From: an uncultured Candidatus Saccharibacteria bacterium
GTDB lineage: Bacteria > Patescibacteriota > Saccharimonadia > Saccharimonadales > Saccharimonadaceae
Assembly: GCA_938036845.1 (NCBI GenBank)
Contig: CALHWA010000170.1
Coordinates: 1-13,754 of the forward strand
Direction of reading: 5' to 3'
DNA: 13,754 nucleotides
Shown here: in pieces, positions 6,051-13,754 of the stretch
Numbering within the stretch: the stretch's first letter is position 1
Layout: every line of letters begins with the position of its first letter
Made by a program: the position numbers and the translations under genes
Notes under the pieces: generated by a model
Databases searched by the model: none
What the model saw: the letters and a program-made list of their open reading frames with translations, nothing else
Told to the model about the DNA's origin: nothing

Positions 6051-7292
6051 GTGGCAAAAAAAACAAAGTCAACTCGCCGCTCATCATCACGCACCGCTCT
6101 AACAGTGGCTACGAGCCAACATCGCTCAAAAAAAGAGGCAAAACACCCTGACGCTGCAAAAAAGGCAACATCATCCTCTCGCGGGACTGCATACGCAAAA
6201 GCCCGCTCGCAGCACTCGAAGGATGCTCCATCGACGCGACCCAGCTGGCGCACTAACCTCCATTGGCGGACCTGGTGGGCTCGTGGTGGCAGGGTAGTAG
6301 CGAGTAGCCGCCAATGGTTGCATAATTTACAACGGCGACGGCCGCATCGAAGCTTCCGTCGCACGCGCCGGCGCGACTATGCGCGTTCATTGCAATTACC
6401 AGGTTACGTCGCCTTTACTGCGCAGGTGTTGCGGATGGTGCGGGCGCACTGGCGGACGTTGTGCCTCTTAGCAGTGTTTTATGCCGTGCTGCTCTTGGCG
6501 CTGGGGGCAATTACCAACCAAGCAATGTACGACCGCCTGCAAAGTATGCTAGCAGAGTCGGGCAAGGATATTCTCACCGGTGCCTGGGGCAAGCTAGGCG
6601 AGGCAGGGCTCCTCATGGTGACGGCCTTTGGTACGGGTAGCGGCAACCTCAGCGCTGACCAGCAGCTCTATGTGGTGCTGGGCTTTTTGTTGGTGTGGCT
6701 CACCACAGTGTGGCTATTACGCGAGTATAAGGCAGGGCGAGCGCCATGCCTGCGCGATGGGCTATATAATGCCTGTGCACCACTGGTAGCCACACTGATG
6801 GTTGTCCTCGTCTTCCTCGTGCAGCTTATCCCGCTGGGGGCGATGGCGCTGGTGTATATTGGCCTGTCGAGCAATGGGGTGATTAGCGAAGGATTTGGCT
6901 CGATGCTCTTCTATGTGCTACTAGCTACTGTGGCGGTGCTGACGCTCTATTGGGGCACGAGCACCTTCATTGCGCTTGTGGTGGTGACGCTGCCCGGTAT
7001 GTACCCTATGCGGGCGCTGGCAGCAGCGGGCGACCTGGTGGTGGGGCGGCGGCTGCGCATTTTATATCGGCTGCTGTGGCTATTTGGCAGCGTGGCAGTG
7101 CTGTGGTGCGTGGTGATGATCCCCGCCATTCTCCTTGATGCCTGGCTCAAGCACCTCTGGCAATGGTACACCTCTGTGCCGACGATGCCCGTCCTAGCGG
7201 GCTTCATCAGCTCGGTGACGGTAGTATGGTGTGCAGCGTATATATATCTCCTTTATCGCAAGATTGTTGATGATACGGCAGCACCAGCGTAA
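6051..7292 (+). CDS. Polytopic membrane protein with highly basic N-terminal tail
   Basis: I do not recognise the family. It has 413 residues. The first ~115 are rich in K/R/S/T/H with few acidic residues (for example MAKKTKSTRRSSSR, and RRRPHRSFRRTRRRD at 96-110), probably cytoplasmic, disordered and able to bind nucleic acid or acidic lipid. Six hydrophobic segments follow, near 136-157, 203-224, 243-272, 284-312, 343-366 and 381-402. There is no signal peptide and no enzyme motif. The start is GTG at 6051, 10 nt after the htpX stop, with only a weak purine run upstream; the alternative is the ATG for Met129, which would delete the tail. Close linkage to htpX suggests a role in the membrane or its quality control, but that is inference. 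Confidence 0.75.
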   Translation: MAKKTKSTRRSSSRTALTVATSQHRSKKEAKHPDAAKKATSSSRGTAYAKARSQHSKDAPSTRPSWRTNLHWRTWWARGGRVVASSRQWLHNLQRRRPHRSFRRTRRRDYARSLQLPGYVAFTAQVLRMVRAHWRTLCLLAVFYAVLLLALGAITNQAMYDRLQSMLAESGKDILTGAWGKLGEAGLLMVTAFGTGSGNLSADQQLYVVLGFLLVWLTTVWLLREYKAGRAPCLRDGLYNACAPLVATLMVVLVFLVQLIPLGAMALVYIGLSSNGVISEGFGSMLFYVLLATVAVLTLYWGTSTFIALVVVTLPGMYPMRALAAAGDLVVGRRLRILYRLLWLFGSVAVLWCVVMIPAILLDAWLKHLWQWYTSVPTMPVLAGFISSVTVVWCAAYIYLLYRKIVDDTAAPA

Positions 7293-7529
7293 GGTGGGCG
7301 ACTCTCGCAGTAGTATTGCTTGAGGCCTAGTTTTGGGTAATTAGTGGTGGAGAGATCTTCGCTTGGCCGCGTAGTGGCTTTTGTGATAGCAAAAAGCTGA
7401 GGTTCTTTGTCTTATACTTACTAATAGCACTCTCGAATTCAATGGCGAGGCAAGTTGTCATTGTATATTGCATTCTCTAACAGGGTGATATTGAATGTGA
7501 ATCTTAAAAATTTTGCTCTCTTTGTGCTA

Positions 7530-7671
7530 GCTTACCCTCCCATACTTCATCCGATGGAGTGTGAGAATCTGTCATTGTGCTGACAGATTCTCAGCCCAGC
7601 GCAAGAGGTTGATATCCAGTGAATATCGACCCTTACAGTGTTCCTGAGGAGGGAGTGTGAGGAGGGTGAGC
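7530..7671. ncRNA. Predicted 142-nt structured element A (novel, strand uncertain)
   Basis: A long closing helix pairs 7530-7548 with 7652-7671: 19 pairs including three G-U, interrupted only by a bulged A at 7660. After an A-G mismatch it can extend by TCC (7550-7552) with GGA (7648-7650). Inside sit a perfect 13-bp hairpin (7562-7574 with 7581-7593, 6-nt loop) and an 8-bp hairpin (7608-7615 with 7623-7630, 7-nt loop), giving a three-way-junction shape. It matches no riboswitch, tmRNA, SRP, RNase P or 6S signature I know. It could be a transcribed ncRNA, a ligA 5' regulatory element, or a small inverted-repeat mobile element; no target duplication is visible. Element B at 13610-13751 has the same span and layout of closing helix. 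Confidence 0.4.
7562..7593. repeat. Perfect 13-bp inverted repeat inside element A
   Basis: TGAGAATCTGTCA (7562-7574) is exactly complementary to 7581-7593 around the loop TTGTGC. No U tract follows on either strand, so it is not an intrinsic terminator. Confidence 0.85.
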
Positions 7672-7773
7672 GTGAGAGAACGCAAGGGGCTTTAGATCAG
7701 ATACATACCAATTTTGCAGGATGGTTATACTAAATCCTCTCTTAAAAAAGCTGCGCCCATCGCCAAATTCCGC

Positions 7774-7779
7774 TATACT
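7774..7779 (+). promoter_or_regulatory. -10 box of ligA (second copy at 7726-7731)
   Basis: TATACT at 7774-7779 predicts a start near 7786, leaving a ~13-nt leader that contains the Shine-Dalgarno AAGGA (7788-7792), 6 nt before ATG 7799. A second TATACT at 7726-7731, also followed by AAA, could give a longer leader. Neither has the TG extension seen at other promoters in this window. Confidence 0.5.
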
Positions 7780-7789
7780 AAAGCAGTAA

Positions 7790-9910
<2,121 letters not shown>

Positions 9911-9925
9911 GCAGGAGAAAGATAT

Positions 9926-10531
9926 ATGGCAACCCCAGAACAACCACAAAGAGATGAATTAATCGCTGCAGCGAAAAGTATGGCGCCATTCCCAATAATT
10001 ATGGCAACCTTTATGCTCGTGTATGCTGTGTGGTTTGGTGTGGCGTGGGGCACTATTGGCTGGGCAGTCTTTGCACTATTTGGTGTGTATGCGGCATGGC
10101 TGATTTTTTGCGGTGTGCAGCATATCCGTGTGACGAAAAAATTGCCCAAGCCAGCACCAACGCCAGCCAGCAAGCGGATCGCTAAGCAGATGCAGCTGCT
10201 GAGCATGGTGTCGTATGCACCACTGTGGATTATCTTTGCGTTGCTTGGTATGTTTCAGCAGCAGATTTATATCATGCCGGTGCTTGTGCTGGTTGTTGGG
10301 CTGCACTTCATTCCGCAGGCAAAGATCTTTGACCGGACGATTGATTATTATCTTGCACCTCTCCCCATCTGCACGGCATTGATTGGCTTCTACCTTGCCT
10401 TTGCAACGAGTACTTCGTGGCAAGTGGTCTATGCTATCAGCAGCATTGGCGGGGCACTCGCAACCGCAGGGTATGGACTATATATGGTGCTAGGCCACAA
10501 ACAACTCATGAACCAAATAAACCACGCGTAA
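9926..10531 (+). CDS. Small six-helix integral membrane protein
   Basis: A 201-residue protein of unknown function. Hydrophobic segments lie near 21-40, 45-66, 93-111, 114-130, 142-160 and 168-187, with a positively charged P/K-rich loop (67-88) between helices 2 and 3. The segment GLHFIPQAKIFDRTIDYY (125-142) recalls a motif of small DUF7010-like membrane proteins; that comparison is from memory and uncertain. The start is well supported by AGGAG (9913-9917) 8 nt upstream. It lies 15 nt after the ligA stop with no terminator between, so it is probably translated from the ligA transcript; no functional link to the ligase is evident. Confidence 0.8.
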   Translation: MATPEQPQRDELIAAAKSMAPFPIIMATFMLVYAVWFGVAWGTIGWAVFALFGVYAAWLIFCGVQHIRVTKKLPKPAPTPASKRIAKQMQLLSMVSYAPLWIIFALLGMFQQQIYIMPVLVLVVGLHFIPQAKIFDRTIDYYLAPLPICTALIGFYLAFATSTSWQVVYAISSIGGALATAGYGLYMVLGHKQLMNQINHA

Positions 10532-10564
10532 GAATTATACGACGCCACACACCTAATCAGCTAG

Positions 10565-10579
10565 CTTGCAAAATGCAAG
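10565..10579. repeat. Palindrome CTTGCA-N3-TGCAAG, copy 1
   Basis: A perfect 6-bp inverted repeat with a 3-nt spacer (AAA), followed by TGAAAAAAA. The same palindrome recurs at 11931-11945, so the two copies bracket the pyrophosphatase pair. It could be an operator. It is not a plus-strand terminator because an A run, not a T run, follows. Confidence 0.5.
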
Positions 10580-10628
10580 TGAAAAAAACACTATGAATGG
10601 CGATGCGCAAAATTCATGATGCAATATA

Positions 10629-10656
10629 TGCTATTGATAACAACCCAGCAATAGCA
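10629..10656. repeat. 8-bp hairpin upstream of the mazG-like gene
   Basis: TGCTATTG (10629-10636) pairs perfectly with CAATAGCA (10649-10656) around a 12-nt loop. It lies just before a CATAAT box (10662-10667), so it may be an operator or, if transcription begins further upstream, a leader structure. Confidence 0.45.
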
Positions 10657-10661
10657 GTGTG

Positions 10662-10667
10662 CATAAT
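10662..10667 (+). promoter_or_regulatory. Weak candidate -10 box for the pyrophosphatase pair
   Basis: CATAAT inside an AT-rich stretch, preceded by GTG TG. The only nearby -35-like sequence, TTGATA (10634-10639), is 22 bp away, which is too far. A Shine-Dalgarno AAGGA (10696-10700) follows 10 nt before ATG 10711. Tentative. Confidence 0.3.
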
Positions 10668-10710
10668 ATATAAAAGAACTCAACAATAAACAGGCAAGGA
10701 CGATAAGACA

Positions 10711-11127
10711 ATGGTGCGATTCTATCTCGAGAAACTCGTGCGCGACAAAGTCGTCGAAAAATGCAAGGCCGACCCACAGGTGCTCCATACGGAGTATCAT
10801 CAACTGGATCGCGCGGCGTATCGCCGTGAGCTGCAGCGCAAGATTTATGAGGAAGCAAACGAAATTCCGCTGGGCGATGATAGGCTAGAAGAGGCGCTGC
10901 AGGAGCTGGCGGATGTACAGGCTGTTCTCGATGCACTGCGCGATGATTTTGGCTTTTCGCCTCAGCAGGTGCAAGACGCAGTGATGCGCAAAGCTGCTCA
11001 TGCTGGTGGTTTTCAAAAACGCTATTATATTGCGTACAACGACCTAGCGGAGGATAGCAAATGGGTCGAGGTTTTTCGGGCGCAGCCAGAGAAATATCGG
11101 GAGGAGAAGCAAAAAGGAGATAAATGA
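10711..11127 (+). CDS. MazG-like / phosphoribosyl-ATP pyrophosphohydrolase-like all-alpha NTP pyrophosphatase
   Basis: A 138-residue protein of the all-alpha NTP-pyrophosphatase (MazG/PRA-PH) superfamily, which removes pyrophosphate from nucleotides with Mg2+. It opens with the common LEKLVRDKV segment (6-14). The metal-binding residues are EExxE (Glu47, Glu48, Glu51) and ExxD (Glu65, Asp68), and GGF (99-101) is the typical C-terminal motif of short homologues. No histidine-biosynthesis genes are nearby, so a house-cleaning role is more likely than HisE. Shine-Dalgarno AAGGA is at 10696-10700. Its TGA stop (11125-11127) overlaps the start of the next gene, a HAM1-type pyrophosphatase, indicating translational coupling and a shared role in nucleotide-pool sanitation. 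Confidence 0.87.
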   Translation: MVRFYLEKLVRDKVVEKCKADPQVLHTEYHQLDRAAYRRELQRKIYEEANEIPLGDDRLEEALQELADVQAVLDALRDDFGFSPQQVQDAVMRKAAHAGGFQKRYYIAYNDLAEDSKWVEVFRAQPEKYREEKQKGDK

Positions 11128-11681
11128 TGCAGCAACCACTATTCATCACGGGTAACCAGCACAAGGCCGACTATCTAGCGCGCATGCTTGGTATGCCACT
11201 GGAGCATCGCAAAATTGATTTGGTAGAAATTCAATCGTCTTCGCCTGAGGAGGTTGTTCGACATAAAGTGCGTGAAGCGTATGAGATTGCCCAGCAGCCT
11301 GTTCTTGTTGAAGATGTGTCGCTGGGGTTTGCAGCGCTGAATGGATTACCTGGGCCGTTCATTAAGTTCTTCGTTGAGGCACCAGATGGGCTAGAAAAAT
11401 TATGCCGTATGCTTGATGGATTTGATGATCGATCGGCACTGGCGGTAGGTGTGTTTGGCTACTATGATGGCTGCGAGATGCACATTTTTCGCGGTGAGCT
11501 ACCAGGCAGTATTGCAGCGCATCCGCGAGGTGATGGTGGCTTTGGTTGGGACAAAATATTTTGCTCAGATGGCTACGATAGCCGGACGCGCGCTGAGCTG
11601 CTGCCCGAGGAAGATGCAGCGACGTATCACATTATTAAACCAATTGCAGCACTGCGCGAATTTTTGCAATCTCATAGATAA
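11127..11681 (+). CDS. Non-canonical purine NTP pyrophosphatase, HAM1/RdgB family
   Basis: Hydrolyses dITP/ITP, XTP and similar aberrant purine nucleotides to monophosphates, keeping them out of DNA and RNA. Numbering from ATG 11124: TGNQHKADYL (9-18) corresponds to the family's N-terminal substrate-binding motif, VEDVSLGFAALNGLPGPFIKFF (62-83) contains the catalytic Asp64, and GFGWDKIF (139-146) is the base-recognition motif. About 185 residues is normal for the family. Two adjacent ATGs are possible. ATG 11127 is preferred because AAGGAG (11114-11119) lies 7 nt upstream; from ATG 11124 the spacing is only 4 nt, although that start gives the classical ATGA overlap with the preceding stop. 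No clear terminator follows. Confidence 0.9.
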   Translation: MQQPLFITGNQHKADYLARMLGMPLEHRKIDLVEIQSSSPEEVVRHKVREAYEIAQQPVLVEDVSLGFAALNGLPGPFIKFFVEAPDGLEKLCRMLDGFDDRSALAVGVFGYYDGCEMHIFRGELPGSIAAHPRGDGGFGWDKIFCSDGYDSRTRAELLPEEDAATYHIIKPIAALREFLQSHR

Positions 11682-11800
11682 GATTTTGTGCAACTTCTAC
11701 CACTGTTATATTCCTGAGTCGAACACTAAGTTTATTCATGGCAATTAATAGGTAGCAGTATATTGATGGTGCGGTAGGTATAGGAGTTTGGATCGATTAT

Positions 11801-11852
11801 ACAATATACTTTTGAATACTTTTTATTTATATTCAATATAATTGTATATTGT
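11801..11852. repeat. Nested AT-rich inverted repeats
   Basis: The outer arms ACAATATAC (11801-11809) and 11844-11852 are perfect 9-bp complements. An inner pair TTGAATA (11812-11818) and TATTCAA (11830-11836) forms a second 7-bp stem. No GC-rich core or long U tail is present, so it is not a typical terminator. Confidence 0.55.
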
Positions 11853-11930
11853 GCGGAGAGAATAGTGCTGTGTGCTGCTTAATAGCAGGGTATGTATGGG
11901 TATAAATCTTACAAAGAGGGAGATATATCA

Positions 11931-11945
11931 CTTGCAATATGCAAG
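11931..11945. repeat. Palindrome CTTGCA-N3-TGCAAG, copy 2
   Basis: The same 6-bp arms as at 10565-10579, spacer ATA, followed by C and six A. It is located downstream of the HAM1-type gene. Confidence 0.5.
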
Positions 11946-12102
11946 CAAAAAAGCTCGGTTATTATGCTGTGAGGTAGTGGAAAAAGTAAGCAGTAGAAAG
12001 GCATTTTGGCGCCGCACGAGGGCGATAGGTAAGCCGAAATAATCGCTACAAAAAGAGAGTGCAAAAGGAACGCGGCACGACAAACAGTTGCAAAAAGAAA
12101 GC

Positions 12103-12124
12103 AAAAAATCACCAGCCTGCGTGA
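12103..12124 (-). terminator. Weak candidate terminator of pta
   Basis: On the minus strand TCAC (12124-12121) and GTGA (12112-12109) form a 4-bp stem with an 8-nt loop, followed by six U (12108-12103) and a second T-rich stretch. It sits 15 nt after the pta stop. The stem is short, so the call rests mainly on position and U tract. Confidence 0.35.
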
Positions 12125-12138
12125 ATCAACTCCACAAT

Positions 12139-13092
12139 CTATTCAGTCGCCATACTACCAACAATCAAGCTCGCGCCAATTACATCATCAACGCTCGAGC
12201 CACGCGATAGGTCGCTGATTGGTCGTGCGAAGCCTTGCAGAATAGGGCCGTAGGCGTGGCCACCAGCCAGGTGCTCGGCCAGCTTGTAGGCAATGTTGCC
12301 GGAGTTAAGATCGGGGAAAACGAGGACGTTGGCCTGCCCGGCGACGGGGCTGGTAGGGGCTTTTTTGTGGCCAATGGCGGGGACGAGAGCGGCGTCAAGC
12401 TGGAGCTCACCATCGATGAGGAGCTCTGGCTGGTGGGCTTGCACCTCTGAAAGAGCGTGGCGAATTGTTTCGACACTTTGGCCGCCAGCACTGCCCAGCG
12501 TGGAGTACGATAGCAGCGCAACGCGGGGCTGCCAGCCAAGACGGGTGGCACTCAAGGCGCTGGCTCTAGCAATGGCGGCTAGGCCAGCGGCATCTGGTGC
12601 AATGTTCATCCCGCAGTCGGCAAAGATGAGTAAGCCATTCTCCCCGCCAGCGAAGTGGGGTATATCCATCACGAAGAAACTCGATGCATAGCGCACCCCG
12701 GGCGCTAAGCCAACAACCTTCAGCGCAGCCCGCAATACCGCAGTGGTGGGATGGTCAATGCCGGCCACCATAGCATCACACGTGCTATCGTGAAGCAGCT
12801 GAGCCGCGTAGGTGAGAGAGTTAAGGGGAGGTGTGTTGGTAGTATTTGCAGGTGGAGTATCGTGTTGGTGGGGCACTGTCATAATCTCGATGTCTTCGAG
12901 CGAGATGCCTGCATCGGCAGCGGCTTGCTTGATGGCTGCTGGGCTGTCCGCCACAAGCACTGGCCGAGCGGCGTGCCAATCGGCCAGCTGGCGTACGGCG
13001 CTGAGGATAATGGGGTTGGTGCCTTCTGGGTAGGCGATGCGCGGCGGGTGAGTGGCGAGCGCATCACGTAGGGTGAGTATACGCTGATTCAT
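12139..13092 (-). CDS. pta: Phosphate acetyltransferase (PTA/PTB family)
   Basis: Interconverts acetyl-CoA plus phosphate with acetyl phosphate plus CoA in the cytoplasm; paired with acetate kinase (not in this window) it yields ATP during fermentation. At 317 residues it is close to the ~325 of single-domain Pta. Family motifs: YPEG near 21-24, SYSTLGSAGG (195-204), VAGQANVLVFPDLNSGN (250-266) and GPILQGFARPISDLSRG (282-298). Residues about 74-93, rich in T/P/N, replace part of the usual substrate-lid segment, and the typical FGTMMV stretch is not recognisable. No second enzyme domain is fused. The start at ATG 13092 is supported by the minus-strand -10 box TATACT (13104-13099) exactly 6 nt upstream; there is no Shine-Dalgarno sequence, so the mRNA is probably leaderless. 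It is divergent from the GNAT gene. Confidence 0.92.
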   Translation of the reverse strand: MNQRILTLRDALATHPPRIAYPEGTNPIILSAVRQLADWHAARPVLVADSPAAIKQAAADAGISLEDIEIMTVPHQHDTPPANTTNTPPLNSLTYAAQLLHDSTCDAMVAGIDHPTTAVLRAALKVVGLAPGVRYASSFFVMDIPHFAGGENGLLIFADCGMNIAPDAAGLAAIARASALSATRLGWQPRVALLSYSTLGSAGGQSVETIRHALSEVQAHQPELLIDGELQLDAALVPAIGHKKAPTSPVAGQANVLVFPDLNSGNIAYKLAEHLAGGHAYGPILQGFARPISDLSRGSSVDDVIGASLIVGSMATE

Positions 13093-13098
13093 ACTTGT

Positions 13099-13106
13099 AG
13101 TATAAT
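13099..13106. promoter_or_regulatory. Bidirectional -10 octamer between pta and the GNAT gene
   Basis: AGTATAAT gives TATAAT (13101-13106) on the plus strand and TATACT (13104-13099) on the minus strand. Each box is followed by exactly 6 nt and then an ATG (13113 plus, 13092 minus). The two ATGs are separated by only 20 bp, leaving no room for separate promoters or ribosome-binding sites. Confidence 0.7.
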
Positions 13107-13112
13107 CGATAT

Positions 13113-13595
13113 ATGGAAGAACTCATAATCGAACAGGCAACCGCCGTCAGCCAGGCTGATGTGGCCGCAATCGCAGCACTGGGCGATGTGCTGCACCAAG
13201 CCGGAACAACTGCGCCAACTACTCCAACTACCTCTGATGCAGCGGCGATAGACGCTTTGCGTCAGGCTCTTGAAGCAGTGATCACTGCTGAGAATCAAAC
13301 GCTGCTCCTGGCTCGTCTTGATGGTAAGGTAGTGGGCATGGCAACGCTCGCGCTGTTGGTGGGGCCGATCGCTGGGCGTAAGATCTACCTCGATGATTTC
13401 GTGACTGACCCATCAGTGCAGGGCAAGGGGGTTGGCTCACGGCTGTGGGATGCGATGCTGAGCTGGGGCCAGCAGCACAGTGCGACCAAGCTCACCTTCA
13501 CCTCCAACCCTAAGCGTCAAGCAGCCCATCGCTTTTATCTCCACAAGGGCGCGACGATCTATAACACGACAGTGTTTGAGAAGACGATTGAATAG
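13113..13595 (+). CDS. GNAT-family N-acetyltransferase
   Basis: A 160-residue cytoplasmic acetyltransferase using acetyl-CoA; the acceptor is unknown. The core strand-helix motif is IYLDDFVTDPSVQGKGVGSRL (91-111) with the pyrophosphate-binding loop QGKGVG (103-108), followed by the motif B region NPKRQAAHRFYLHKGA (132-147), typical of the fold. Residues about 30-44 (T/P/A-rich) form a low-complexity insert early in the protein. ATG 13113 is fixed by the -10 box TATAAT (13101-13106) 6 nt upstream, implying a leaderless transcript. It shares its control region with pta, whose product consumes or makes acetyl-CoA, the cofactor of this enzyme; any regulatory link is inference. Confidence 0.88.
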   Translation: MEELIIEQATAVSQADVAAIAALGDVLHQAGTTAPTTPTTSDAAAIDALRQALEAVITAENQTLLLARLDGKVVGMATLALLVGPIAGRKIYLDDFVTDPSVQGKGVGSRLWDAMLSWGQQHSATKLTFTSNPKRQAAHRFYLHKGATIYNTTVFEKTIE

Positions 13596-13609
13596 CGTAG
13601 GTTAAGCTG

Positions 13610-13751
13610 CACACTTTTCCTCTCTCATGTACCAACTATTCCTTATCTGGTAGTGCAGGGCCAGCTGCTGATTACTGCTAGCGCTATAACGTTCAATCTA
13701 TGATGGCAATTTCTGCAGCAGCTTAGAAGAGGGTGTATGAGAGGGGGTGTG
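13610..13751. ncRNA. Predicted 142-nt structured element B (novel, strand uncertain)
   Basis: The closing helix pairs 13610-13614 with 13747-13751 and 13619-13633 with 13732-13746: 20 pairs including three G-U, with one 4-nt bulge (TTTT 13615-13618). Inside, AGCTGCTG (13663-13670) pairs perfectly with 13716-13723. A competing helix outside the element, TAAGCTGC (13603-13610) with 13718-13725, could switch the fold. The span equals that of element A, and AGCGC occurs at nearly the same internal offset (70 here, 68 there). Interior sequence is otherwise poorly conserved. The window ends 3 nt after the element, so its 3' context is unseen. Confidence 0.35.
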
Positions 13752-13754
13752 AGA

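Larger units (their letters stand above)
11682..12138. other. 457-bp AT-rich convergent intergenic region
   Basis: It lies between the HAM1-type gene (plus) and pta (minus). No convincing gene is seen. It holds nested AT-rich inverted repeats (11801-11852), a small hairpin CTGCT-TAAT-AGCAG (11875-11888), the palindrome at 11931-11945, an 8-bp long-range complement (11956-11963 with 12038-12045, one G-U), and an A-rich stretch ending in the probable pta terminator. A GTG-started minus-strand frame at 11909-12112 is hydrophobic and cysteine-rich but has low-complexity composition and no support. Confidence 0.65.

Noticed and set aside
7562..7593. The 13-bp hairpin as an intrinsic terminator of the upstream membrane-protein gene.
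   Set aside because: No U tract on either strand and it lies about 270 nt after the stop codon.
7530..7671. Element A as a classical MITE with terminal inverted repeats.
   Set aside because: The arms pair imperfectly with G-U pairs and a bulge, and the flanking sequences show no target-site duplication; it is left open only as a weak alternative.
11909..12112. A 67-codon hydrophobic minus-strand frame in the pta/HAM1 gap.
   Set aside because: It has a GTG start without a ribosome-binding site, begins inside the pta terminator candidate, and its F/L/C-rich composition is explained by A-rich DNA on the plus strand.

Overview
The window is a compact, standard-code bacterial chromosome segment (stops TAG x7, TAA x4, TGA x1; no in-frame UGA use). 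The best guess for the source is a Patescibacteria/CPR genome, probably Candidatus Saccharibacteria. The grounds are a eukaryote-like isoleucyl-tRNA synthetase C-terminus, an adjacent LemA/HtpX pair, several apparently leaderless genes, CCA-encoded tRNAs and several lineage-specific proteins. This is inference from gene content, without database support. Nothing in the window requires a mobile element, phage or CRISPR explanation.

Layout. 1-1377: 3' half of ileS, cut by the window edge. 1378-1600: a gap with a perfect hairpin, a doubtful 32-codon ORF and a promoter. 1601-3406: a full ABC exporter half-transporter. 3426-3499: tRNA-Cys(GCA), whose promoter sits directly behind the ABC stop codon. 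3511-3538: a terminator shared with the convergent gene. 3531-4121 (minus): a small RBBP9/YdeN-like alpha/beta hydrolase. 4177-4262: tRNA-Leu(UAA), divergent from the hydrolase and sharing a promoter octamer with it. 4450-7292: lemA, htpX and a polytopic membrane protein with a very basic N-terminal tail. 7293-7798: a 506-bp gap holding a predicted ~142-nt folded element (A). 7799-10531: ligA plus a six-helix membrane protein, apparently one operon. 10711-11681: a MazG-like and a HAM1/RdgB-like pyrophosphatase, overlapping at stop and start, so probably a nucleotide-pool cleaning unit. 11682-12138: an AT-rich gap with inverted repeats. 12139-13092 (minus): phosphate acetyltransferase. 13113-13595: a GNAT acetyltransferase, divergent from pta with only 20 bp between the two ATGs. 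13610-13751: a second ~142-nt folded element (B).

Most interesting points. (1) Two non-coding stretches, 7530-7671 and 13610-13751, are each closed by a ~20-bp imperfect helix and span exactly the same length; they may be two members of an undescribed structured RNA or small inverted-repeat element. (2) The octamer AGTATAAT occurs at two divergent junctions and reads as a -10 box on both strands. (3) Four genes have the -10 box exactly 6 nt before the ATG, the spacing expected for leaderless mRNA. (4) LigA lacks the four-cysteine zinc finger normal for the family. All structure and promoter calls were made by eye from base pairing and motif matching.
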